64,000 nt of DNA from Oscillospiraceae bacterium. GTDB taxonomy: Bacteria > Bacillota > Clostridia > Oscillospirales > Oscillospiraceae. Location: contig SVMI01000003.1 of the NCBI GenBank assembly GCA_015067495.1, positions 116,971-180,970 on the forward strand. Reading direction: 5' to 3'. The notes beneath the pieces are model-generated. The model was not told the origin of the DNA. It worked only from the letters and a program-made list of their open reading frames with translations, and made no database searches. Positions 32,622 to 41,351 of the stretch are shown in pieces (the stretch's first letter is position 1; each line of letters starts with the position of its first letter). Both the position numbers and the translations under genes were made by a program.

Positions 32622-33158
32622 TCAAACGTAATCGTAGCCGATTTGCAGAGCCTTGCAGTTGATGTCGATCAGGTTTACCTTCTTGGCGGGGATAAATGCC
32701 TCGAAGGTCTCTTTGTTATTCTCGAATGCGACAGCGCCGGTCTCCTTGATGACCTTGCCGGTCAGAACCATATTGGAAAGGGTGGCAAAGCCCGCATCCT
32801 TGGCAAGCTGGGTCGCGGGGATGTAGAACACATCCACATCGGTACGCTCGACCTTGGCATCGATCAAAGTGGAGTCGATGAAGATCTTACCGCCGGGAAC
32901 GACGGAATCGACAAACTTCTGAAGGCTGGGCAAATTCATAGCGACCAGCACATCAGGCTCAGTGATGATGGGGCTGCCAACGGGCATATCCGAGAGAATG
33001 ACGGAGCAGTTCGCCGTGCCGCCGCGCATTTCAGGGCCGTAAGAGGGCAGCCAAGAGACATTCTGCTCCTCCAGCATACCCTTGTAGGCGAGGAACTTAC
33101 CGGCAAACAGAACGCCCTGTCCGCCGAAGCCTGCAATCAGGATCTGAGTGGTTTTCAT
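32622..33158 (-). CDS. 2-oxoacid:ferredoxin oxidoreductase, gamma subunit
   Basis: A 178-aa protein of the pyruvate/ketoisovalerate oxidoreductase catalytic gamma family. It starts [19 protein letters not shown], followed by [19 protein letters not shown] near residues 39-57, both family hallmarks. It completes a four-subunit enzyme with the alpha, beta and ferredoxin subunits upstream, and its start overlaps the stop of the beta gene. The enzyme links a 2-oxoacid and CoA with an acyl-CoA, CO2 and reduced ferredoxin, reversibly. Confidence 0.93.
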   Translation of the reverse strand: MKTTQILIAGFGGQGVLFAGKFLAYKGMLEEQNVSWLPSYGPEMRGGTANCSVILSDMPVGSPIITEPDVLVAMNLPSLQKFVDSVVPGGKIFIDSTLIDAKVERTDVDVFYIPATQLAKDAGFATLSNMVLTGKVIKETGAVAFENNKETFEAFIPAKKVNLIDINCKALQIGYDYV

Positions 33159-33913
33159 TTTGCAGCCTCCTTTGCAGCGGTTCTGTCCTTATAAACGCCG
33201 ATGGGGTAGTAGGGGAGCATATCGCTTTCCACCCACTCCAGTGCCTGCTGAGGCGTCATACCCCAGTTGGTGGGGCAGGCAGAAACAACTTCCACAAGGC
33301 TGAAGCCCTTGCCCTCCATCTGGTTCTGGAATGCCTTTTTGATCGCCTTCTTGGCGTTCTTGACGTTCTTGACGTTGTTGACAGCCACACGGGTCACATA
33401 CTCGGGACCCTCCAGCGTTGCCAGCATTTCGCAAACACGGATGGGCCAGCCGCAGTGGTTGACATCACGTCCGTAAGGGGAGGTCTGGGTGACCTGACCG
33501 GGAAGGCTGGTGGGTGCCATCTGACCGCCGGTCATGCCGTAGATGGCATTGTTGACGAAGATGACGGTGATATTTTCGTTTCTTGCCGCGGCGTGGACAG
33601 TTTCAGCCATGCCGATGGAGGCGAGGTCGCCATCGCCCTGATAGGTAAAGACGATGTTCTCGGGACGGCAGCGCTTGATGCCGGTTGCGGTGGCGGGAGC
33701 GCGTCCGTGGGCAGCCTCGATCATGTCGCAGGCGAAGTAATCATATGCCATAACGGCACAGCCGACGGGAGCGACACCGATGGTCTTGCCCTCGATGCCC
33801 AGCTCGTCAATGGCTTCGGCGACCAGACGGTGAATGATACCGTGGGGGCAGCCGGGGCAGTAGTGCAGCACGGCATCGGTCAGGGCTTTGGGTTTTTCAA
33901 ATACGACAGCCAT
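33155..33913 (-). CDS. 2-oxoacid:ferredoxin oxidoreductase, TPP-binding beta subunit
   Basis: A 252-aa thiamine-pyrophosphate subunit. [13 protein letters not shown] near residues 18-30 is the substrate-side motif. The TPP/Mg site is [12 protein letters not shown] (GDGD near residues 89-100), followed by [11 protein letters not shown]. Length and motifs are those of the short beta subunits of VOR/KOR-type enzymes rather than of fused pyruvate:ferredoxin oxidoreductase. It lies between the alpha and gamma subunits. Confidence 0.94.
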   Translation of the reverse strand: MAVVFEKPKALTDAVLHYCPGCPHGIIHRLVAEAIDELGIEGKTIGVAPVGCAVMAYDYFACDMIEAAHGRAPATATGIKRCRPENIVFTYQGDGDLASIGMAETVHAAARNENITVIFVNNAIYGMTGGQMAPTSLPGQVTQTSPYGRDVNHCGWPIRVCEMLATLEGPEYVTRVAVNNVKNVKNAKKAIKKAFQNQMEGKGFSLVEVVSACPTNWGMTPQQALEWVESDMLPYYPIGVYKDRTAAKEAAK

Positions 33914-33916
33914 AGT

Positions 33917-34975
33917 TTACACTCCTTTCTGGGCATTGCGGATGGCATCCAGCACCTGATCGGGGCTGGGGATCATGCCGCCGGCGCGGTTGCAAAGAGA
34001 AACGGGACGCTTGCACTCCGTTGCAAGGCGGATGTCCTCGATCATCTGACCCATGTTCAGCTCCACAGAGATGAAGCTCTTGACCTTGTCTGCCGCAGCG
34101 CGCAGTGCCTTGGTGGGGAAGGGCCAAAGGGTGATGGGACGGATCAAGCCAACCTTGATGCCCTCGGCTCTTGCGGCAACGACGGCATTTTTGGCAACGC
34201 GGGAGGCAATACCGAAGGCAACCACGCAATACTCGGCATCTTCCATCATGTACTCTTCCCACATGGGCTCGTTCTCTTCGACGATTTTATAGCGCTCGTA
34301 GCGCTCGAAATTCTTCTGCTCCAGCTCATCGGGCTTCAGGTACAGAGAGTTGACAATGTTGTGCTTGCGCTTACACTCCGTGCCGGTCAGTGCCCAAGGC
34401 TTTTCATAGGTCTCCACCTCGGCATCCTCAAAGGAGATCGGCTCCATCATCTGACCGATGGTGCCGTCAGCAAGGATCATGGCAGTCATCAGGTATTTGT
34501 CGGCAAGATTGAAGCCCTTGATGGTCAGAGATGCCATTTCCTGCACGGATGCAGGGGCGAGAACGATCATACGGTAGTCACCGTGACCGCCGCCCTTAGT
34601 CGCCTGAAAGTAGTCGGACTGGGAGGGCTGGATGCCGCCCAGACCCGGGCCGCCACGCTGGACGTTGACCACCAATGCGGGAACATCAGAACCGGCAATG
34701 TAGCTCAGACCCTCGGATTTCAGGCTGATTCCGGGGCTGCTGGAGGAGGTCATGACACGCATGCCGGCAGCAGCAGCGCCATAAACCATGTTAATGGATG
34801 CGATCTCGCTTTCCGCCTGCAGGAAGACACCGCCGATCTTGGGCATCTTCTTTGCCATGTAGGCAGCGATCTCGGTCTGGGGGGTGATGGGGTAACCGAA
34901 GTAGTGGCGGCAGCCGGCACGGATGGCGGCTTCGGCGATGGCTTCGTTGCCCTTCATAAGTACTTTCTGAGCCAT
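33917..34975 (-). CDS. vorB: 2-ketoisovalerate-type ferredoxin oxidoreductase, alpha subunit
   Basis: A 352-aa catalytic alpha subunit (VorB/KorA type). Hallmarks: FGYPITPQTEIAAYMAKKMP near residues 26-45, QAESEIASINMVYGAAAAG near 53-71 (the ESE motif) and TSSSSPGISLKSEGLSYIAG near 76-95. Specificity for branched-chain 2-oxoacids rather than 2-oxoglutarate is inferred from ilvE in the same operon and from nearby T-box-controlled acyl-CoA synthetases. Start after AAGGAGG. Confidence 0.92.
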   Translation of the reverse strand: MAQKVLMKGNEAIAEAAIRAGCRHYFGYPITPQTEIAAYMAKKMPKIGGVFLQAESEIASINMVYGAAAAGMRVMTSSSSPGISLKSEGLSYIAGSDVPALVVNVQRGGPGLGGIQPSQSDYFQATKGGGHGDYRMIVLAPASVQEMASLTIKGFNLADKYLMTAMILADGTIGQMMEPISFEDAEVETYEKPWALTGTECKRKHNIVNSLYLKPDELEQKNFERYERYKIVEENEPMWEEYMMEDAEYCVVAFGIASRVAKNAVVAARAEGIKVGLIRPITLWPFPTKALRAAADKVKSFISVELNMGQMIEDIRLATECKRPVSLCNRAGGMIPSPDQVLDAIRNAQKGV

Positions 34976-34986
34976 ATCGATCCTCC

Positions 34987-35193
34987 TTACTTTTCTACGG
35001 TGATGATGCAGTCAGGACACATGGTGGCGCAAAATGCGCAAGCAATGCACTTGTCCTGCTGGACCATGACCGCAGGGGAATAGCCTTTCTTGTTGATCTG
35101 CTCTGTGTCGATCGCCAAGCAGCCCTTGGGGCAGGCGTTGACGCAAAGACCGCAGCCCTTGCACAGATCCGTCAGGAACGTTACTTTTGCCAT
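34987..35193 (-). CDS. 2-oxoacid oxidoreductase ferredoxin (delta) subunit
   Basis: A 68-aa 2[4Fe-4S] ferredoxin-like subunit with CKGCGLCVNACPKG near residues 11-24 and CIACAFCATMCPDC near 49-62. It passes electrons between the alpha-beta core and soluble ferredoxin. It is the first gene of the four-subunit oxidoreductase block, 11 bases before the alpha gene, with Shine-Dalgarno AAGGAGG. Confidence 0.93.
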   Translation of the reverse strand: MAKVTFLTDLCKGCGLCVNACPKGCLAIDTEQINKKGYSPAVMVQQDKCIACAFCATMCPDCIITVEK

Positions 35194-35220
35194 ATTGAGT
35201 TCCTCCTTAGAAGTTGTCTA

Positions 35221-35919
35221 TTAGCCGAACAGCGGGCGAGCCTTCTGCTCCGGCAAATCAAAATATTTCTCCTGCAGGCGCATGGGAAGCAGATTTTCCA
35301 CCTTGCCTGCAAGTTGCTCTGCGACCGCTTCTTCCGCAGTGGTCAGCCAAAGGGGCAGCCCGGAAAGGTCGCTGAGCTTTTTCATGTATTCACCCGTTTC
35401 CAGCACGGCTTCGGCGGTGGTTTCCGTGCCGAGGTTGGCGTTGTTGACGATGCAGGTGAAAGCAAGCGAGCAAGCTGCTTCAATTTCACGCATCACTTCC
35501 AGTGCTTCCTCAGGGGTACGGGTCAGGGGACGGTAGGGGTTGGCAACGAATGCCATGCGGTAGTCGTTTTCCTCCTTGATAAAGGGGGTATAACGCCCCA
35601 GTGCATAAGCACCCCGGTCATCGCCGCCGATGTCCATGATGCCATAGATCGATTTGTCCTGCACCAGCCGGTATGCCTCCGCCGGAAGGGCAGGGAGATC
35701 GACATTGGTGTTGGCAAATTGGGGTGAGACAAGCTCCACACCGGCATTTTCCAGCACGGCGGCACTGTCTTTGGTGCGGAAGTAGGGATTGACGATGTCA
35801 AGGTCTGCGATGCAGACCTTTTTGCCCTCCGCCGCCAGATGCAGGGCATAGTTGACAGCGATATTGGTCTTGCCGCTGCCGTAATGCCCGGCAAATAATG
35901 TAAGTCTTTTGTGATTCAT
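35221..35919 (-). CDS. MinD/ParA-like P-loop ATPase
   Basis: A 232-aa SIMIBI-class nucleotide-binding protein. Deviant Walker A GHYGSGKTN at residues 11-19, CIADLDIVNPYF near 42-53 and MDIGGDDRG near 95-103 (Walker B region). It lies 27 bases upstream of the oxidoreductase genes on the same strand, so it is probably co-transcribed. Similar ATPases mature or insert metal cofactors, and a role in activating the oxidoreductase is a guess from context. Function is otherwise unknown. Confidence 0.82.
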   Translation of the reverse strand: MNHKRLTLFAGHYGSGKTNIAVNYALHLAAEGKKVCIADLDIVNPYFRTKDSAAVLENAGVELVSPQFANTNVDLPALPAEAYRLVQDKSIYGIMDIGGDDRGAYALGRYTPFIKEENDYRMAFVANPYRPLTRTPEEALEVMREIEAACSLAFTCIVNNANLGTETTAEAVLETGEYMKKLSDLSGLPLWLTTAEEAVAEQLAGKVENLLPMRLQEKYFDLPEQKARPLFG

Positions 35920-35939
35920 ATTGCCCTTTCTTGCGTCGG

Positions 35940-36043
35940 AAATGGATAATTGATAATTGACAATTAAGGTGTTGCCTGCGGCAAAGATTTATAATTTATC
36001 GGCGAAGCCGATACCTAAATTGTCCATTGTACATTGTCCATTT
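35940..36043. repeat. 104-bp palindromic MITE-like element
   Basis: Imperfect 31-base terminal inverted repeats: the left end starts AAATGGATAATTGATAATTG (35940-35970) and the right end finishes TTGTACATTGTCCATTT (36013-36043). The interior holds two hairpins, TTGCC-TGC-GGCAA and ATCGGC-GAA-GCCGAT. No coding capacity. The right end overlaps the stop codon of the acyl-CoA synthetase gene, so it sits inside the probable operon. Confidence 0.75.
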
Positions 36044-38333
36044 ATAGCTTTTTGCGGATGATCTTGCCACTGATCGTCTTGGGCAGGCTTTCCTTGAATT
36101 CGACGATTCTCGGGTACTTGTAGGGCGCGGTGCGCTTCTTGACGTAGTCCTGAATCTGCTTTTTCAGCTCGTCTGTACCCTTAAAGTCCTTCACAAGCAC
36201 GATGCTTGCCTTGACCACCTGACCGCGAACCTCGTCAGGAGCAGCGGAAACGCCGCATTCCAGCACGTAAGGCAGCTCCATGATGACGTTTTCGATCTCA
36301 AAGGGTCCGATGCGGTAGCCGGAGGACTTGATGACGTCATCGGCACGACCTACGTACCAGTAGAAGCCGTCTTCGTCCATCCATGCAAGGTCGCCGGTGT
36401 GGTAGAAGCCGTCGCGCCAAGTCTCGGCGGTGACCTCTTCATTGCCCTCGTAGGCATAGGCAAGACCGCAGGGAAGACCGTTCTTGATGTTGATACAGAT
36501 CTCGCCGGTTTCGCCGGGTTCTGCTTCTTCCCCTTCGGCGGTGAGCAGATGCACATCGTAAAGAGGAACGGGCTTGCCCATAGAGCCAAGCTTGTGGGAG
36601 CTGCCGTTGAGGTTGCCGATGATGAGGGTGGACTCGGATTGACCGAAGCCTTCCATAATCGCAAGCCCGGTCGCCTTCTGGAACTGGCGGTAGACCTCGG
36701 GATTCAGGGCTTCGCCGGCGGTGGAGGCATGCTCGATGCTGCTCAGGTCAAAGCGGGAAAGATCCTGCTTGGCAAGCATGCGGTACATGGTGGGCGGTGC
36801 GCAGAAGGTAGTGATCTGATACTTCGCAAACAGGGGCAGGATCTTTTCTGCGTCAAAGCGGTCAAAGTCGTAGACAAAGATGGGTGCTTCGCACAGCCAT
36901 TGTCCGTAGATCTTGCCCCATGAGGACTTTGCCCAGCCGGTGTCGGAGATGGTCAGATGCAGACCGTCAGGGTTGACCCGGTGCCAGTATTTGGCGGTGA
37001 TGAAATGACCCAAGGGATATTTGTAGTTGTGCGCTGCCAGCTTGGGGTAGCCGGAGGTGCCGGATGTAAAGAACATCAGCATGGGGTCTGAGCCACAGGG
37101 AGCATCCTCAGCGCGGGCAAAGTGGCTGGAGTACATGGGGTACTCGTCATTGAAGTCGTGCCAGCCGTCCTTTTTGCCGCCCACGAGGATCTTGTGTTTC
37201 AGATCGGGACACTGGGCGGCGGCTGCATCCACCGCATCGGAAACATCGCCGTCAGCGGTGCAGAGGATGGCACTGATCTTGCCGAACTGGAAGCGGTAGG
37301 TGAAATCTTTTTCCAACAGCTGGTTGGTAGCGGGGATCGCCACGGCACCCAGCTTATGCAGCGCCAGAACACTGAACCAGTACTGATAGTGGCGCTTCAG
37401 CACCAGCATCACCCGGTCGCCCCGCTTGATGCCCATCGCCTTAAAATAGTTGGCGGTACGGGCAGATTCCTTCTTCATATCCTGGAAGGTGAAGCGGCGT
37501 TCTGTTCCGTCCTCTGCAAGGTGGAGCATCGCCAGCTTTTCAGGCTGGGTTCTGCCAAGCTCGTCCACAATGTCAAATGCAAAGTTGAACTGTTCCTCAC
37601 CCTTGAAGGAGATCTCCTTCAAAAGACCGTCCTCGACCTTGCGATCGATAAACTTGCGGTAAATGCGCTTCTTCTTGTCCGGCTCGCGGCGCTTGACATC
37701 GGGAACGGCAACGGTAGCTGCCTGTTCGTCCTCACGGGCGGCAGAGTTGCTCAGCACGATGGCGTAGAAGGCGCAATCCTCGCCCTGCACGGCGATCATG
37801 CCGTGGGGGATAGAGGAGTCGTAATAAATACAGTCGCCGGGATTCAGGATCTCAGACTTGCCGCCGATCTGGATCTTCATGTGACCGCGGATGACGATGT
37901 CACATTCCTGACCCTCGTGGCTGGTCAGCTCGATCTGCTCGCTTTCAGCACCCTCACGATAGCCAAGCTCCATATAAAGGGGCAGGGCAATACGGTTGCG
38001 GAAGCCGGCAGCCAGGTTGTAGCCGATCATGTGATGGGCTTCCTCGATCTTTTGACCCTCGCCCTTACGCGTCAGCGCATAGGTGCGCAGCTTCGGGCTG
38101 TGACCTTCCAGAAGGTCGGACATATCGACACCGAAGACCAGCGCGCAGCGGTACAGAAAGGCGATGTTCAGATCCTTCTGACCTGCCTCACAAAGGCGGT
38201 ATTCCTCCACCGACAAGCCTGTGCGGGCGGCGACCTCTTCTTCAGAGAAGCCGGAAACCTCACGAAGCTCCCGGATGCGGCTCGCCATTTCCTTGATCTT
38301 GTATGTAATTTCGGTCAGATTGTCGTTTCTCAT
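36042..38333 (-). CDS. XRE-HTH/cupin/acyl-CoA synthetase fusion (Val T-box)
   Basis: A 763-aa three-domain protein. Residues about 13-70 form an XRE-type helix-turn-helix (IRELREVSGFSEEEVAARTG). Residues about 130-205 form a cupin (CDIVIRGHMKIQIG, then ILNPGDCIYYDSSIPHGMIAV). Residues about 220-763 are an AMP-forming acyl-CoA synthetase of the medium-chain type, with FFTSGTSGYPK, GFGQSES, TGDLAWMDEDG, the hinge YRIGPFEIENVI and the C-terminal lysine in PKTISGKIIRKKL. The leader is a T-box whose specifier reads GTC (Val). I infer activation of isobutyrate or a related branched acid. The HTH-cupin part may sense substrate or product and regulate the locus. A close paralog lies immediately upstream. 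Confidence 0.85.
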   Translation of the reverse strand: MRNDNLTEITYKIKEMASRIRELREVSGFSEEEVAARTGLSVEEYRLCEAGQKDLNIAFLYRCALVFGVDMSDLLEGHSPKLRTYALTRKGEGQKIEEAHHMIGYNLAAGFRNRIALPLYMELGYREGAESEQIELTSHEGQECDIVIRGHMKIQIGGKSEILNPGDCIYYDSSIPHGMIAVQGEDCAFYAIVLSNSAAREDEQAATVAVPDVKRREPDKKKRIYRKFIDRKVEDGLLKEISFKGEEQFNFAFDIVDELGRTQPEKLAMLHLAEDGTERRFTFQDMKKESARTANYFKAMGIKRGDRVMLVLKRHYQYWFSVLALHKLGAVAIPATNQLLEKDFTYRFQFGKISAILCTADGDVSDAVDAAAAQCPDLKHKILVGGKKDGWHDFNDEYPMYSSHFARAEDAPCGSDPMLMFFTSGTSGYPKLAAHNYKYPLGHFITAKYWHRVNPDGLHLTISDTGWAKSSWGKIYGQWLCEAPIFVYDFDRFDAEKILPLFAKYQITTFCAPPTMYRMLAKQDLSRFDLSSIEHASTAGEALNPEVYRQFQKATGLAIMEGFGQSESTLIIGNLNGSSHKLGSMGKPVPLYDVHLLTAEGEEAEPGETGEICINIKNGLPCGLAYAYEGNEEVTAETWRDGFYHTGDLAWMDEDGFYWYVGRADDVIKSSGYRIGPFEIENVIMELPYVLECGVSAAPDEVRGQVVKASIVLVKDFKGTDELKKQIQDYVKKRTAPYKYPRIVEFKESLPKTISGKIIRKKL

Positions 38334-38352
38334 AGATGCTCCTTCACGGGAT

Positions 38353-38622
38353 TAAAAAACAGCCCGTCTCAAAGATTGATCCTTTGAGACGAGCTGAGTA
38401 TCAACCCGCGGTACCACTCAAATTGCATCTGCTTTCGCAGATACCACTCATGGGCAGCTTGCCCGCAGCACTGACGCAGCTGGCGCGGGAGAGGTCTAAT
38501 AGCTTTCGCGTTCTTCTCTCCGGCTCGGGAGCGACAGACCGGCTGCATCCACCGTGGCTTGCACCAACCGCCACTTCTCTTGGGTGGGTCTTGCAGAAGA
38601 TCCTCTCCGTCAAAGCCTTTTC
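38353..38622 (-). promoter_or_regulatory. T-box riboswitch, Val-type specifier GTC
   Basis: Minus-strand leader of the 36042-38333 gene. Stem I begins GGCTTTGACG (38617-38608) with a kink-turn TGA/CGA pair. The distal motif AAGAGAAGTGGCGGTTGGTG is typical of T-box stem I. The 5-base specifier loop reads T-GTC-G, codon at 38535-38533. The T-box sequence GAGTGGTACCGCGGGT lies at 38419-38404, and the UGGU bulge fits a tRNA with discriminator A. A terminator stem (GTCTCAAAG/CTTTGAGAC) with a T run follows. The 328-base gap between the genes holds only this leader and its promoter. Confidence 0.88.
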
Positions 38623-38628
38623 TCAAAA

Positions 38629-38657
38629 ATCATATCACTTTATTGTGTAATTGTCAA
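38629..38657 (-). promoter_or_regulatory. promoter of the Val-type T-box transcript
   Basis: On the minus strand, TTGACA (38657-38652) and TATGAT (38634-38629) with a 17-base spacer, just after the stop of the upstream paralog. Confidence 0.85.
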
Positions 38658-38661
38658 CAAA

Positions 38662-40935
38662 TTATAGCTTATTTCTCATGATCTTACCGCTGATGGTTTT
38701 GGGCAGCTCGTCACGGAAAACAACGATACGGGGGTACTTGTAGGGCGCGGTGTGGGTCTTGACGTAGTTCTGGATCTCCTTCTTCAGTTCCTCGGTGCCT
38801 TCTGTACCGGGAACGAGAACGATGCTCGCCTTGACCACCTGACCTCTGACCTCGTCGGGAGCGGCGGAAACACCGCACTCCAGAACGTAAGGCAGCTCCA
38901 TGATCGTACTCTCGATCTCGAAGGGTCCGATGCGGTAGCCGGAGGACTTGATCACGTCATCGGCTCTGCCCACATACCAGTAGTAGCCGTCCTCATCCCG
39001 CCATGCAACATCGCCGGTGTGATACATACCGTCGTGCCAGACGGAGTCGGTGGCTTCCTGATTGCGGTAGTAGCCCAGATACACGCCGCAGGTGGGAGCG
39101 GGATCGGTGTGGATGACGATCTCACCGTTGACGCCGTCAGCCACGCTCTTTCCGTCGCTGTCTACAATATCGATGCCATAGCCGGGAATGGGCTTGCCCA
39201 TAGCACCGGGCTTGATGGCTGTACCGTACAGATTTGCGATACCGAGGGTCATTTCTGTCTGACCGAAGCCCTCGTGGATGCGAAGACCCGTTGCCTTTTC
39301 AAACTGATAGAAGACCTCGGGGTTCAGTGCCTCGCCCGCAGTTGTGGCATGGTGGATAGAGGAAAGATCAAACCGGGAAAGATCCTGCTTGATCAGCATC
39401 CGATACATGGTAGGCGGCGCGCAGAAGGTGGTGATGTTGTACTTTGCAAACATGGGCAGGATCTTCTCTGCGTCAAATCGGTCAAAGTCATAAACAAACA
39501 CACTGCCTTCGCACAGCCACTGACCGTAGAGCTTGCCCCACAGAGCTTTGCCCCAGCCGGTTTCGGAGATGGTAAAGTGCAGACCGTCCTTTTCCACCAG
39601 ATGCCAGTACTTGGCGGTCACATAGTGACCCAGCGCGTATTTGTAAGAATGCATTGCCATCTTGGGATAGCCGGTGGTGCCGGAGGTGAAGAGCATCAGC
39701 ATGGGATCATCGCCGCAAGGAGCATCTTCAGTACGGAGATACCGGCGGCTGAAGAGACAGTATTCTTCATTGAAATCGTGCCAGCCTTCTCTCTGACCGC
39801 CTACAAGCACCTTGGTCAGGGTCAATCCGGCGGACTTTTCAGCCAGCTCTACCTGATGGGCGGTCTCGCCGTCTGCGGTACACAGGATCGCGGAAACGCC
39901 GCCGGCTTCAAAGCGGTAAACGAAGTCGTGTTCCTTCAGCTGATTGGTGGCGGGGATGGCGATGGCACCCAGCTTGTGCAGACCGAGGATCGCATACCAG
40001 AATTGATAGTGGCGCTTCAGCACCAGCATCACCCGGTCGCCCCGCTTGATGCCGAGAGATTTGAAGTAATTGGCACTCTGACTGGAAGCGTCCTTCATGT
40101 CCTTGAAGGTGAAACGGCGCTCGGTCATGTCGTCAGCAATGTGGATCATTGCCAGCTTGTCGGGATCCTTGCGGGCGATGGCATCGACGGTGTCGAAGGC
40201 AAAGTTGTAACGCTCAGTGTTGGCGAAGTTGATGCCGGTCATGACACCGCTGTCATCCTCGCTGCCCCAGACGAACTCATTGCACAGCAGCTTCTCGTCC
40301 TGCACGCGCTTTGCTTTGGCGGTGGGATGATGGAGAGCCGTGTCGGTTTTGTCGCCTGCCATGATCATGGACAGGAACACACAGTCGCTGCCGTCGATGG
40401 CGATCATGCCATGGGGAGTAGAGGACTGGTAAAAAATGCTGTCGCCCTCGTGAAGAACCTCCTCGTGTTCGCCGATGCGGATGCGCATGGAGCCACGGAT
40501 GACAAGGTCAAATTCCTGACCGTCGTGGGTGGAGGTATGGATGGGCTTGTTCTGAAGCTCCTCGGAGTATTCGTAGGTGACCCAGTAGGGGGTAGCCAGC
40601 TTACGGCGGAACATGGCAGCCATGTCCTGAATGGTGATGCCGTCCTCACTGGCCGTGACCATGCCCTTGCCCCGGCGTGTGACAGTATAAGCAGAGAGCT
40701 TGGCGGTGTGACCTTCCAGCAGCTCCGTCAGCTCCAGACCGAAGATCTTGGCACACTTGTGCATAAAGGAAAAAGGCAGATCTGCAGCACCTGCTTCGTA
40801 TTCCATATACAGATCCTGAGAAATCTCGGTCTTCTCAGCCATTTCCTGTATGCTGTAACCCACGATCGCACGCATTTCGCGAATTCGTGCCGCCACATCC
40901 ATTAACTGACTGCCGACTGTGTTGTGATTACTCAT
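38662..40935 (-). CDS. XRE-HTH/cupin/acyl-CoA synthetase fusion (Ile T-box)
   Basis: A 757-aa paralog of the 36042-38333 protein with the same order: helix-turn-helix (IREMRAIVGYSIQEMAEKTE, about residues 15-70), cupin (FDLVIRGSMRIRIGEHEEVL and SIFYQSSTPHGMIAI, about 130-205) and medium-chain acyl-CoA synthetase (LFTSGTTGYPK, GFGQTEM, HTGDVAWRDEDGYYWYVG, PKTISGKIMRNKL). I start at the ATG at 40935 after AAAGGAAGG; the ORF track's upstream 30 residues lie in the T-box terminator. The T-box specifier reads ATC (Ile), which suggests 2-methylbutyrate activation for isoleucine. Substrate assignment is inference. Confidence 0.85.
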   Translation of the reverse strand: MSNHNTVGSQLMDVAARIREMRAIVGYSIQEMAEKTEISQDLYMEYEAGAADLPFSFMHKCAKIFGLELTELLEGHTAKLSAYTVTRRGKGMVTASEDGITIQDMAAMFRRKLATPYWVTYEYSEELQNKPIHTSTHDGQEFDLVIRGSMRIRIGEHEEVLHEGDSIFYQSSTPHGMIAIDGSDCVFLSMIMAGDKTDTALHHPTAKAKRVQDEKLLCNEFVWGSEDDSGVMTGINFANTERYNFAFDTVDAIARKDPDKLAMIHIADDMTERRFTFKDMKDASSQSANYFKSLGIKRGDRVMLVLKRHYQFWYAILGLHKLGAIAIPATNQLKEHDFVYRFEAGGVSAILCTADGETAHQVELAEKSAGLTLTKVLVGGQREGWHDFNEEYCLFSRRYLRTEDAPCGDDPMLMLFTSGTTGYPKMAMHSYKYALGHYVTAKYWHLVEKDGLHFTISETGWGKALWGKLYGQWLCEGSVFVYDFDRFDAEKILPMFAKYNITTFCAPPTMYRMLIKQDLSRFDLSSIHHATTAGEALNPEVFYQFEKATGLRIHEGFGQTEMTLGIANLYGTAIKPGAMGKPIPGYGIDIVDSDGKSVADGVNGEIVIHTDPAPTCGVYLGYYRNQEATDSVWHDGMYHTGDVAWRDEDGYYWYVGRADDVIKSSGYRIGPFEIESTIMELPYVLECGVSAAPDEVRGQVVKASIVLVPGTEGTEELKKEIQNYVKTHTAPYKYPRIVVFRDELPKTISGKIMRNKL

Positions 40936-40959
40936 AGCTTTTTCCTTCCTTTCGTAAAT

Positions 40960-41223
40960 AAAAAACGCCTCAAGCAAAAGCTTGAGACGAGCAAAAACAT
41001 ACCCGCGGTACCACTCAAATTGCAACAGCTGTTGCCACCTTCAGACTCCAACAAGTCCTATCCCTTAACGCGGGCAAACGGGAGAAGCCTACTCATGACA
41101 CTTTTCAGTCCTCCGGCTCGGAAGTGATAGGTATGCGGAGCGAAAATTGCCGGTTTTCACCAACCACCGACTCTCTGAAAATTTCCTGCTCCAACCGTCT
41201 TCGTCAAAGCCTTTTTCCATGTT
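40960..41223 (-). promoter_or_regulatory. T-box riboswitch, Ile-type specifier ATC
   Basis: Minus-strand leader. Stem I starts GGCTTTGACG (41211-41202). The AG-bulge and apical motif is CAGAGAGTCGGTGGTTGGTG. The specifier loop T-ATC-A has its codon at 41128-41126. The T-box sequence GAGTGGTACCGCGGGT is at 41016-41001. The terminator pairs CTTGAG-type arms (40989-40981 with 40974-40966) and is followed by TTTTTT. Confidence 0.88.
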
Positions 41224-41229
41224 GCAAAC

Positions 41230-41258
41230 AGTATAACATGTATTTGCAGAGAAGTCAA
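41230..41258 (-). promoter_or_regulatory. promoter of the Ile-type T-box transcript
   Basis: On the minus strand, TTGACT (41258-41253) and TATACT (41235-41230) with a 17-base spacer. Confidence 0.85.
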
Positions 41259-41316
41259 ATGTTTTTCTGTCCAAAACAAAAAACGGAATAACGGCGAAAA
41301 TTGTACAATATTACAG

Positions 41317-41346
41317 TTGACAAGGGGGCGTAAATGGGATTATAAT
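41317..41346 (+). promoter_or_regulatory. promoter of the Leu-type T-box transcript
   Basis: TTGACA (41317-41322) and TATAAT (41341-41346) with an 18-base spacer. It is divergent from the Ile-type T-box promoter, about 60 bases away. Confidence 0.87.
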
Positions 41347-41351
41347 GTCAC

